The notes beneath the pieces are model-generated. The model was not told the DNA's origin. It ran no database searches and saw only the letters and a program-made list of their open reading frames with translations. The position numbers were made by a program, and so were the translations under genes. 64,000 bases of DNA from Bradyrhizobium barranii subsp. barranii (GTDB taxonomy: Bacteria; Pseudomonadota; Alphaproteobacteria; Rhizobiales; Xanthobacteraceae). Below, piece after piece: positions 56,097-63,733 of this stretch (position 1 is the first letter of the stretch; every line of letters begins with the position of its first letter). The DNA lies in contig NZ_CP086136.1 of the NCBI RefSeq assembly GCF_017565645.3, positions 5,625,501 to 5,689,500 on the forward strand, in the 5' to 3' direction.

Positions 56097-56912
56097 TTAT
56101 TCAGCGAGACCGAGCGCGGCCAGATGGGCTGCGCCGGCGCGAACGTCGTCGTGATTGCGGAGTTCGAGGATCAGCCGCGGGTTGGAGGTCAGCCGGCCCA
56201 GAGCGCGGAACACAGCCACCCACGGGATGTTGCCTTCGCCCGGCGCCCAGTGCCGGTCGGCAAAGCCATCGGTGTCCTGGAGGTGCACATGCGTCAGCAT
56301 GTCGCCGGCGGTTTCGACGTAGTAATCGACCGGCGGAGCGCCGGTGGAAATGTGGGCATAGTTGGCGTGGCCAGTGTCGAGGGAGACGCGGACCTTGTTG
56401 CTTTCGAGCGCCTTGGCGAGGCGCACGCGGTCGCGCGGATCCTTGTCCTCGATGTTCTCGATGACGACCTCGCATCCGATCGTCTCGGCGCGCGCGATCA
56501 CCTCGGCAAGCGTCGTCTTGACGCGTTCGACGAGATTGCCGCGGTTATCGGGATAGAGGTCGAGATTGTTGTGGTCCCAGGTCGTGAACGGTGAATGGAT
56601 CACCATCTGCGTCGCGCCGAGGAATTCCGCGGCATCGAGGCCCTGAAGCAGGCGCTTCGTCACCGCCTTGCGGATCAAGGGATCATGGCTGTCGATCTTG
56701 AAACCCCAGAACGGGCCGTGAATGCCGAGCCGGCCGGTATGGCCCGAGAGCATCTGCTTGATCTCGCTGGCTGCACTCCGCCAATCGCCGTCCAGCAAAT
56801 CCGCGCGGAAAAAATCCTGGATTTCGAGATCGCGCTGCCGTTCCAAAAGCCAGTCGCGGTGGGCAGGGATCGATTTGATGGACAATGCTGCGCCCAGCAC
56901 CGGCTTCGACAT
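56097..56912 (-). CDS. Sugar phosphate isomerase/epimerase-like TIM-barrel protein
   Basis: A 271-residue protein of the xylose-isomerase-like (AP endonuclease 2) TIM-barrel superfamily. Visible metal-site segments are GIHGPFWGF, MVIHSPFTTWD, VVIENIEDKDP (Glu), VSLDTGHANYAH (Asp/His), HVHLQDTDG and LILELRN (Glu). The ATG at 56912 has AAGGAG upstream; the longer frame to 57014 is rejected. As first gene of the transporter operon it probably acts on the imported compound, which would favour a sugar- or polyol-derived substrate over a plain peptide. Confidence 0.85.
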   Translation of the reverse strand: MSKPVLGAALSIKSIPAHRDWLLERQRDLEIQDFFRADLLDGDWRSAASEIKQMLSGHTGRLGIHGPFWGFKIDSHDPLIRKAVTKRLLQGLDAAEFLGATQMVIHSPFTTWDHNNLDLYPDNRGNLVERVKTTLAEVIARAETIGCEVVIENIEDKDPRDRVRLAKALESNKVRVSLDTGHANYAHISTGAPPVDYYVETAGDMLTHVHLQDTDGFADRHWAPGEGNIPWVAVFRALGRLTSNPRLILELRNHDDVRAGAAHLAALGLAE

Positions 56913-57254
56913 GGCTTGCTCCTTGACCGTCAGCGATGACGGGAGCAGCGCTAGACCAGTTAAGTGACAGGCCCGTGAAATGCAGGTGCCGCGGCGATGC
57001 GCCGATGTGGACATCCCCGCCGATCGCCTGCATCGAATTCAGGCAGCAGTGATCGCATCAGATGCGGACGAATGCACCCGTGTGCAGCATCAAGCGCGTT
57101 TGTGTCCGTAGTGATCCGGAATGGAATCCTAACCATACTTCGCGTACATCGCGCGCATCGATCGGCGGCCTTCCAGGGGCATCACCTTCTGATCGCGCTA
57201 CATGGGGTTGGGGGACCGCATGGGGCGGGGGGATCAAAGGCTGGGGCAAGGTGA
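56913..57254. other. Intergenic region left of the composite transposon
   Basis: No supported gene. The right-most open frames run across the transposon border and are therefore chance frames. It should contain the promoter of the minus-strand isomerase/transporter operon. The last part (57200-57254) is G-rich. Confidence 0.45.
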
Positions 57255-57268
57255 CGAGGTCCGGACTC
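57255..57268. repeat. Left half of the transposon target: hairpin arm CGAGGTCCG plus ACTC
   Basis: CGAGGTCCG (57255-57263), one G, then ACTC (57265-57268), directly followed by the left IS end CTAGCCCG. The partner half is at 63620-63632. ACTC is the proposed 4-bp target duplication. Joined without the transposon, the two arms form a perfect 9-bp hairpin. Confidence 0.75.
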
Positions 57269-58907
57269 CTAGCCCGTCCTATTCGTGAGAGTGCGGCTTT
57301 TGGGCCCGATTGATGCGGCCGCACATCTTGTCTGACGAGGCGCACAGGGTTGCCTTCGGCTTTTCGCCGCCTGACGACCGGTACTTTGCAACGCGCTTGA
57401 GGGATGGGTTGGGCGAACGGGGGCGGACGCCCCGCCGGTCAAGGACCGAGCGGCAGCAGCGCGCCGGGCAAGCCGCAGATCAGGTCGGCTTCGGGACATG
57501 CCGCGGCAAACGCAAGGCGAATGCGGCTCGTGGTCTCGACGACACGGGCGGCGATTTTCAAGAGACGAAGACGCAGCGTCGCGAACTCGGCAGCGGCCAA
57601 TTCCCGGGCTTTGGGAATGGCGTCGCGCACGGTCAGCATCAGCCAATAAGCGGCCGTATGGAGCACGAGACGGACCTGGTTGGCGAGCGCCGAACGGCAG
57701 CTGGTGCGATCGGAGGCGAGCTGCGTCTTATGCAGCTTGATCAGATTCTCGGCTTGGCCGCGCGCGCAATACAGGCTGTCGTAGATCCACTCGGCCGAGC
57801 CGACATCGAGGCTGGTGACGACGAAGCGGATGTCGAGGCCGAGCATCGTCGCCTCAATACGGGCGACAGTGCGCCGTTCGCGATCCCAGGACTTTGCCTT
57901 GTGGCGCGTCTCGGTATAGCCACGCAGAACCGGCAGGTTCTCGATGGCGCGTCGCGTGCGGATGTCGTCGGCGACCTCGTCGACTTTTCTGGCGAGAGGC
58001 TTGGTGCCGGACAGACCGAAGATGTAGTCGATGCCGTTGGTCTCGCACCACGCCATGGCCTCCGGCCGGGCATAGTGCCCGTCGCCACGGAACGTAATTT
58101 GCGTGTTGTGCCATCGCGTCCGGATATGCCGTACCAGGCGGCGCAGATGGGCACGCACCTCGACGCCGCCCGGCGTCTTGCCGGGCCGCAGCACGACGGC
58201 CACGGGCCGGCTCTTCTCCGTGTCGTAGACGTGGATCGGCAGAAAGCAGCGTTCATCATAATGAGCGTTGAACAGCGAGAGCTGCTGATGGCCGTGGACG
58301 ACGTCGCAGGTATCATCGATGTCGAGCGTGACGGATGCCGGCTCGTGGGGGTAGCTATCCATCCATGCGTCGACCAAAATGTAGGTCAGTCGGATCACGT
58401 CGCGCAGGCGCGGAGCATTCTCCAGCCGCGACAGCGTCGGCTGGGAACACAAATCCCGGCCCGTGTCCGGTAGGCGACCGCAGGCCAGCTTGAATGCCGG
58501 ATCGGACCGCAGATGATCGAGGTCGTCGGCGTCCTCGTAGCCGCAGCAGATCGCGAACATGCGCGCGCGGAACATATCGACCAGGCTGTGCACGACCCGC
58601 GTCGGATCGCGCCGATCCGGGAACACCCGGGCCAGATTGTCGGCCAAACCGAGACGCCGCTCGGCCATCGCCAGAAGCATCACGCCCCCGTTCGAGGTCA
58701 GGCGCCCACCATCGAAGGCAGCTGTGACTTTCTTGGCGTGAACGGCTGGAAACGAGAAGGGCGGAATCGTATCATCGGTCATGGCGGGCGTGGCGTTCGC
58801 GGTTGAAGGTGATGGGGTGGCTTCGCAACCGAATCCTACGCCGCATCAGCGCTTTACACCACGCTCGCCAGCCCTCAGGCGCACTCTTACGAATAAGACG
58901 GGCTAGG
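57269..58907 (-). mobile_element. IS1380-type insertion sequence, copy 1
   Basis: Terminal inverted repeats TAGCCCGTCCTATTCGTGAG (from 57270) and, at the right end, its near complement CTTACGAATAAGACGGGCTA (58886-58905) enclose one transposase gene. It matches copy 2 throughout, with about 15 single-base differences seen by eye. It carries a 14-base extra segment (around 58856-58872) near its right end compared with copy 2. Confidence 0.88.
57439..58782 (-). CDS. IS1380 family transposase, copy 1
   Basis: A 447-residue DDE transposase (DDE_Tnp_1-like, IS1380 group). Recognisable parts are FDGGRLTSNGGVMLLAMAERRLGL, SVTLDIDDTCDVVHGHQQL (first Asp region), FRGDGHYARPEAMAWCE (second Asp region), CARGQAENLIKLHKTQLASDRTS (Glu with YREK-like context) and the C-terminal RLRLLKIAARVV. 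The frame is complete and differs from copy 2 at very few residues (for example ICCGYED versus ICGGYED and SYPHEP versus SYPREP). It is probably functional. Confidence 0.9.
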   Translation of the reverse strand: MTDDTIPPFSFPAVHAKKVTAAFDGGRLTSNGGVMLLAMAERRLGLADNLARVFPDRRDPTRVVHSLVDMFRARMFAICCGYEDADDLDHLRSDPAFKLACGRLPDTGRDLCSQPTLSRLENAPRLRDVIRLTYILVDAWMDSYPHEPASVTLDIDDTCDVVHGHQQLSLFNAHYDERCFLPIHVYDTEKSRPVAVVLRPGKTPGGVEVRAHLRRLVRHIRTRWHNTQITFRGDGHYARPEAMAWCETNGIDYIFGLSGTKPLARKVDEVADDIRTRRAIENLPVLRGYTETRHKAKSWDRERRTVARIEATMLGLDIRFVVTSLDVGSAEWIYDSLYCARGQAENLIKLHKTQLASDRTSCRSALANQVRLVLHTAAYWLMLTVRDAIPKARELAAAEFATLRLRLLKIAARVVETTSRIRLAFAAACPEADLICGLPGALLPLGP

Positions 58908-59232
58908 ACATCCATGATTTGCCGTCTTCTGCGCTGTAGCAGGCAGCACCCTGCAGGTGATCGCAATAATTCGTCACGATTCGCGCTGAACTAACTCCGG
59001 CAGAATGGTCTCTCCAGGAACCACCCGCCGGCCCGACGCACAGCACGATTTGCTTTTATAGCCGCTGGCGGCGTTGTGAACCCTCTTCACTGCCTTTTTA
59101 ACGGCGTCGACCCTTACAGGTCCTCCTGCATTCAGCTGATTTCGTGCGCTTGCTCGCGGCGACAGCGGCCGGTCCTGAAACGCCGCCGAAAACCCTGGAG
59201 ATCGACACGCCTACCGGACGGGCGCATCGCCA
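58908..59232. other. Spacer between IS copy 1 and the nopD 3' end
   Basis: 325 bases with no supported gene. It is the downstream region of the minus-strand nopD gene. Mixed base composition; no clear rho-independent terminator was recognised. Confidence 0.45.
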
Positions 59233-61782
59233 TCAACCCCTAAGCCGGTCCCGGAGTTCCTGCCGATTGGCGACGAGGTTGTCGAGGTGCAGCGGCTCGG
59301 CTTGTGGCCGCTCTCCTTGCGCCAATCGTCGAACCAGCTCCCGTGTGCCATCCACCACGAACACGCCGCAATCATAGCTGTTCTGCTGCGGGGCCATTCC
59401 GGCTCGCTGCAGAGTCAGGCCCAGCCGTTCTGCGAGCCGTTCTGCGGGCCCGTCATTGTGTCCCTCGACGGAATCGTAATGATAGGCGACCGGCACTCCT
59501 CGCGTGCAGCGATCTACGAGTAGCAGCGACCAATGGGTGCCGTTAGGATGTGTTGGACTGGCATCGGTCACTGGCAGGAATAGGAAGTCGGCTACATCAT
59601 TGTCATGATCATAGACGATGCGCTGCAATGCGCTGAGCGCGTCGCGCTCGGCGCCCCAACTCAACCGAAAGGCAATGAGAGGATCGACGAACCGCGTTCG
59701 GGCGGCAAGATTCGGATCATTCATTTGCAACTCCTGCGTCAGGAGCTCGTAGTCCCTCTGGATATGCTCGTCGCCCAGCCACTGCATGGGGTCGAGAGCC
59801 CGCCCGCTACGGTCGTGGGATGAGGCCGCCGGACCCGACGCCCCGATCTCGGCACCGGAGTGTATGCGCGGGAACGCCGACAGATAGTTCGCGTAATCAG
59901 GCAGCTCCTCCGGTGTGGACGGCAAATCAAGGACGTTGTAGACGTCTGACGGTGCCGCTGGCGCAGCTTCATCAGCAACTCGAGGATGATGGATGAGGTG
60001 AACGTCGTTGGGTCCTTTCGGTCCCAAAACGGCCGTGTAGCGTTCGCCGCCAATCTCGTAGTTCATGATTGGATGTTCCGCGACAGGCAAGAAGTCCCAC
60101 TTGCCCAACGTGGACAGCATCATGTCGGGCGCCGGCTGGGTGCGATGAGAAAAATCCTTGGGAACGGCGAACGAAACATCGAATGTATCGCCGACAGCGG
60201 GAGACCGCAGGTGAATGAGCCGAACATCATCGGGCCCTCCCGGTCCCAACACGGCCGTATAGCGTTCACCGCGAATGTCGTAGGTCTTTACCCGCTCTGC
60301 CACATCCGGAAACTGACCCCAGCGGCCCAACCTGGACCGCATCATACCCGGCGCAGGCTGGGTGCCGTGGGAGAAGTCCTCGGGAGCGGACAAAGACGCA
60401 TCAAAAGTCTCGCCGAGCGCTGGGAACACCGCCTCAGCCCGGTCGGACGCCGGCGCGGCTTGCTCCATCCTGCGTGAAGGCAGTGCTGGCGAGGCTTGAT
60501 TCCCCGACGGCGCGCTGGGCTGCGGAGCGTTTTCCGATCGAGGATGGAGCGGGAAGCTCTGCCTGGTCATCCCCGCGGGCACCAACAACGCCGTGTAACG
60601 GTCAGTGTTGATCACGAAGCTGGTCGGTCGGTTGTCCCCGCTCGGGAGGACGCTGCTCCTGCTCGGTGCAGCAGGTTGTTCATGCCCGCTCTGCTGCATT
60701 GTGGGCTGCCTCTCCAATTCGTGGAGGGAAGCCCGCATCAGCACGCCAGCGTCTGCATTGAGGTCGTTTGGATTGACGAAGACTTGCGGCAGGGCGGAAT
60801 GATCATCCAGCAATCGGCGAACTTTCGCAGGAGGGGACTCTGGATTAAACGTGAATCCCTCTGGCTCTACGGAGAAGGGCGGCTGAGCGGGGTGGTCGCC
60901 TAGCCGTCCCTGAATTTCCCCGCGAAGCTCATGCTCCAGCCGCTCAAGTTCCGATGGATCGGCCGGCGGCTCCTCGGCCTCATCATCGAACAGGCCCCAG
61001 ACTTCCGCCGGAACCCCGCCTGACCTGGGCGACGGGACACCATCGCCCCCGGCTTCCCGAGGGCCGCCCGGACCTGAAACTTGTTTCGCGTCGAGCTGGT
61101 CACCCAACGTCCCCAACGCGGAGATGAGAGTTGCGTGCGTCGGAAGCAACCTACGAGCGAACGCGACTCGCGAATCCTGATCCAGTTCAGATATCGTCTG
61201 GCCCTTGCCCTTGAGTTTGTCAGAAAATTGGCGAAGAGCATTCTGATATAAACCAAAGGAACTCTCGTTGAGTCCGCCGGGATTAGTCAGATGCTCTATG
61301 AGAAGGGCGTCTTCCGCTGAGGGGGCAGCGCGTCGCGCGCCATAAGCTACATGGCCCGGCTCATAATACGCACGAAGGATGTTCAACCCCGTTACGATAG
61401 CATTGTCTAACGGAAAGTAAGCTTTGGCGTGCTCGGCCAGGGATTGGTGATCCCTTAGATCGGTCGATTGGCCACGACCGCGGATTTCGTTTATCAATCG
61501 ACGGAGTCCTCGAGCATACTGATAGACCGTTGTCGGTTTTCGCGGACCTGCATATTGAGCAATCGCCTTGTCGATAATGTCCCGATCTTCCGTAGAGAGA
61601 TTGGGATGGTGGCTCCGGCTCGCCCCCCTAGAGACAGGAGCCGGATCAGGCGGGCGCGCCTCGGCCAAGTGCTGCTCAAAGCCCTCTTGCCCGGCCTGGC
61701 CGGCGTGCGTCTCTTCCGAGACGTCGTGCTGCACTTGCGACCAAGCTGTTACGTTGGATGGATCAAAGTTCTGCCGGTCCAC
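59233..61782 (-). CDS. nopD: Type III effector with Ulp1-like SUMO protease domain (NopD/XopD class, C48)
   Basis: An 849-residue effector, read from a GTG at 61782, delivered into plant cells by the symbiotic type III system. The C-terminal 190 residues are a C48 Ulp1-like cysteine protease: His750 in GTHWSLLLVD, Asp770 in YHYDSVEG, Gln800 and Cys805 in PQQNSYDCGVFV. It should remove SUMO from plant proteins, as shown for NopD and XopD. Upstream are two ~70-residue repeats (456-527, 530-598; RGERYTAVLGP, GGERYTAVLGP), a DLNAD stretch near 339 that only partly fits an EAR repression motif, and two ~75-residue helical repeats (64-140, 157-232). It is shorter than published NopD (about 1,000 residues). 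Base composition is less GC-rich than neighbours. Confidence 0.9.
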   Translation of the reverse strand: MDRQNFDPSNVTAWSQVQHDVSEETHAGQAGQEGFEQHLAEARPPDPAPVSRGASRSHHPNLSTEDRDIIDKAIAQYAGPRKPTTVYQYARGLRRLINEIRGRGQSTDLRDHQSLAEHAKAYFPLDNAIVTGLNILRAYYEPGHVAYGARRAAPSAEDALLIEHLTNPGGLNESSFGLYQNALRQFSDKLKGKGQTISELDQDSRVAFARRLLPTHATLISALGTLGDQLDAKQVSGPGGPREAGGDGVPSPRSGGVPAEVWGLFDDEAEEPPADPSELERLEHELRGEIQGRLGDHPAQPPFSVEPEGFTFNPESPPAKVRRLLDDHSALPQVFVNPNDLNADAGVLMRASLHELERQPTMQQSGHEQPAAPSRSSVLPSGDNRPTSFVINTDRYTALLVPAGMTRQSFPLHPRSENAPQPSAPSGNQASPALPSRRMEQAAPASDRAEAVFPALGETFDASLSAPEDFSHGTQPAPGMMRSRLGRWGQFPDVAERVKTYDIRGERYTAVLGPGGPDDVRLIHLRSPAVGDTFDVSFAVPKDFSHRTQPAPDMMLSTLGKWDFLPVAEHPIMNYEIGGERYTAVLGPKGPNDVHLIHHPRVADEAAPAAPSDVYNVLDLPSTPEELPDYANYLSAFPRIHSGAEIGASGPAASSHDRSGRALDPMQWLGDEHIQRDYELLTQELQMNDPNLAARTRFVDPLIAFRLSWGAERDALSALQRIVYDHDNDVADFLFLPVTDASPTHPNGTHWSLLLVDRCTRGVPVAYHYDSVEGHNDGPAERLAERLGLTLQRAGMAPQQNSYDCGVFVVDGTRELVRRLAQGERPQAEPLHLDNLVANRQELRDRLRG

Positions 61783-61814
61783 GCTAGCCTCACGTCCAAG
61801 ATCACTTGAGCAGA

Positions 61815-61848
61815 CCTATAGTCGCGCGAGCTTTCGAGAAGCTGACGA
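61815..61848 (-). promoter_or_regulatory. tts box (TtsI-binding promoter element) upstream of nopD
   Basis: Read on the minus strand from 61848: TCGTCAGCTT, one base, TCGAAAGCT, then CGCGCGACTATAGG. This matches the rhizobial tts-box pattern as I recall it, almost without mismatch. It ends about 32 bases before the GTG of nopD. TtsI activates such promoters in response to plant flavonoids through NodD. The box lies inside the composite transposon, so the effector moves together with its symbiotic control. Confidence 0.88.
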
Positions 61849-61992
61849 GGCCGCGTAGAGCCGCGGCAGGATGTTGCTCGGCTTGCCCGGGGTGCGTCTG
61901 TATGGCACCTTACGGCTCGGTAGGGCGCGCCCAACATGGCCCCCACCGCAGTCTTGAGGGGCGGCCCTCTAAAAGGGGGGCGCGGGTGCGTC
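61849..61992. other. Spacer between tts box and IS copy 2
   Basis: About 145 bases without a gene. It is G/C-rich with runs such as GGGGGGCGCGGG near 61974-61986. No second promoter element was recognised. Confidence 0.4.
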
Positions 61993-63619
61993 TTAGCCCG
62001 TCCTATTCGTGAGAGTGCGGCTTTTGGGCCCGATTGATGCGGCCGCACATCTTGTCTGACGAGGCGCACAGGATTGCCTTCGGCTTTTCGCCGCCTGACG
62101 ACCGGTACTTTGCAACGCGCTTGAGGGATGGGTTGGGCGAACGGGGGCGGACGCCCCGCCGGTCAAGGACCGAGCGGCAGCAGCGCGCCGGGCAAGCCGC
62201 AGATCAGGTCGGCTTCGGGACATGCCGCGGCAAACGCAAGGCGAATGCGGCTCGTGGTCTCGACGACACGGGCGGCGATTTTCAAGAGCCGAAGACGCAG
62301 CGTCGCGAACTCGGCAGCGGCCAATTCCCGGGCTTTGGGAATGGCGTCGCGCACGGTCAGCATCAGCCAATAAGCGGCCGTATGGAGCACGAGACGGACC
62401 TGGTTGGCGAGCGCCGAACGGCAGCTGGTGCGATCGGAGGCGAGCTGCGTCTTATGCAGCTTGATCAGATTCTCGGCTTGGCCGCGCGCGCAATACAGGC
62501 TGTCGTAGATCCACTCGGCCGAGCCGACATCGAGGCTGGTGACGACGAAGCGGATGTCGAGGCCGAGCATCGTCGCCTCAATACGGGCGACAGTGCGCCG
62601 TTCGCGATCCCAGGACTTTGCCTTGTGGCGCGTCTCGGTATAGCCACGCAGAACCGGCAGGTTCTCGATGGCGCGTCGCGTGCGGATGTCGTCGGCGACC
62701 TCGTCGACTTTTCTGGCGAGAGGCTTGGTGCCGGACAGACCGAAGATGTAGTCGATGCCGTTGGTCTCGCACCACGCCATGGCCTCCGGCCGGGCATAGT
62801 GCCCGTCGCCACGGAACGTAATTTGCGTGTTGTGCCATCGCGTCCGGATATGCCGTACCAGGCGGCGCAGATGGGCACGCACCTCGACGCCGCCCGGCGT
62901 CTTGCCGGGCCGCAGCACGACGGCCACGGGCCGGCTCTTCTCCGTGTCGTAGACGTGGATCGGCAGGAAGCAGCGTTCGTCATAATGAGCGTTGAACAGC
63001 GAGAGCTGCTGATGGCCGTGGACGACGTCGCAGGTATCATCGATGTCGAGCGTGACGGATGCCGGCTCGCGCGGGTAGCTATCCATCCATGCGTCGACCA
63101 AAATGTAGGTCAGCCGGATCACGTCGCGCAGGCGCGGAGCATTCTCCAGCCGCGACAGCGTCGGCTGGGAACACAAATCCCGGCCCGTGTCCGGTAGGCG
63201 ACCGCAGGCCAGCTTGAATGCCGGATCGGACCGCAGATGATCGAGGTCGTCGGCGTCCTCGTAGCCGCCGCAGATCGCGAACATGCGCGCGCGGAACATA
63301 TCGACCAGGCTGTGCACGACCCGCGTCGGATCGCGCCGATCCGGGAACACCCGGGCCAGATTGTCGGCCAAACCGAGACGCCGCTCGGCCATCGCCAGAA
63401 GCATCACGCCCCCATTCGAGGTTAGGCGTCCACCATCGAAGGCAGCTGTGACTTTCTTGGCGTGAATGGCTGGAAACGAGAAGGGCGGAATCGTATCGTC
63501 GGTCATGGCGGGCGTGGCGTTCGCGGTTGGAGGTGATGGGGTTGGCTTCACAACCGAATCCTACGCCGCATCAGCGCTTTACCCCTCAGGCGCACTCTTA
63601 CGAATAAGACGGGCTAGGC
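61993..63619 (-). mobile_element. IS1380-type insertion sequence, copy 2
   Basis: Same orientation and sequence as copy 1, with TAGCCCGTCCTATTCGTGAG from 61994 and the inverse CTTACGAATAAGACGGGCTA ending at 63616. The offset to copy 1 is a constant 4724 bases through the transposase gene. Its right end is the right end of the composite transposon and touches the ACTC repeat at 63620. Confidence 0.88.
62163..63506 (-). CDS. IS1380 family transposase, copy 2
   Basis: A 447-residue transposase nearly identical to copy 1, with all DDE-region motifs (DIDDTCDVVHGH, FRGDGHYARPEA, ARGQAENLIKLHKTQ). The start at 63506 (MTDDTIPPFSFPAIH) is aligned with copy 1. An in-frame upstream start at 63551 would add 15 residues and exists only because of small differences near the right end. 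It is complete, so either copy could drive movement of the composite. Confidence 0.9.
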   Translation of the reverse strand: MTDDTIPPFSFPAIHAKKVTAAFDGGRLTSNGGVMLLAMAERRLGLADNLARVFPDRRDPTRVVHSLVDMFRARMFAICGGYEDADDLDHLRSDPAFKLACGRLPDTGRDLCSQPTLSRLENAPRLRDVIRLTYILVDAWMDSYPREPASVTLDIDDTCDVVHGHQQLSLFNAHYDERCFLPIHVYDTEKSRPVAVVLRPGKTPGGVEVRAHLRRLVRHIRTRWHNTQITFRGDGHYARPEAMAWCETNGIDYIFGLSGTKPLARKVDEVADDIRTRRAIENLPVLRGYTETRHKAKSWDRERRTVARIEATMLGLDIRFVVTSLDVGSAEWIYDSLYCARGQAENLIKLHKTQLASDRTSCRSALANQVRLVLHTAAYWLMLTVRDAIPKARELAAAEFATLRLRLLKIAARVVETTSRIRLAFAAACPEADLICGLPGALLPLGP

Positions 63620-63632
63620 ACTCCGGACCTCG
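63620..63632. repeat. Right half of the transposon target: ACTC plus hairpin arm CGGACCTCG
   Basis: ACTC (63620-63623) directly follows the right IS end and repeats the left flank. CGGACCTCG (63624-63632) is the exact reverse complement of CGAGGTCCG at 57255-57263. The uninterrupted site would be a hairpin with a GACTC loop. Confidence 0.75.
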
Positions 63633-63655
63633 GCACTTTCTAGATTGAACGCAAT

Positions 63656-63691
63656 TTCGCGCCGCCGGCTTTATGAGCCGCGCGGCGCGAA
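63656..63691 (-). terminator. Strong hairpin behind nadE, possible terminator
   Basis: Arms TTCGCGCCGC (63656-63665) and GCGGCGCGAA (63682-63691), continued inward by CGGCT / AGCCG with one bulged base and a TTATG loop, give about 15 paired bases. It lies 43 bases downstream of the nadE stop on the minus strand. There is no good U run on either side, so it may be a 3' stabilising hairpin rather than a classic rho-independent terminator. Confidence 0.6.
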
Positions 63692-63733
63692 GTCGTTCTG
63701 GAGCTACCCTGCCCGATCAGCAGTCTTGCTCAA

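Larger units (their letters stand above)
57269..63619. mobile_element. Composite transposon: two IS1380-type copies flanking nopD
   Basis: Two near-identical IS copies in the same orientation bracket 3.1 kb that carries only nopD and its tts box. The outermost ends are CTAGCCCG at the left and CGGGCTAGGC at the right. They are flanked by ACTC on both sides (57265-57268 and 63620-63623). The inner ends of the two copies have no matching flanks. The duplication therefore belongs to the whole 6.35-kb unit, which indicates one-step transposition of the composite. IS1380-family elements normally duplicate about 4-5 bp (known). The exact end is uncertain by one or two bases. Confidence 0.78.

Noticed and set aside
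57058..57345. 95-residue minus-strand frame
   Set aside because: It crosses the left end of the composite transposon, so it cannot have been an ancestral gene in this form.
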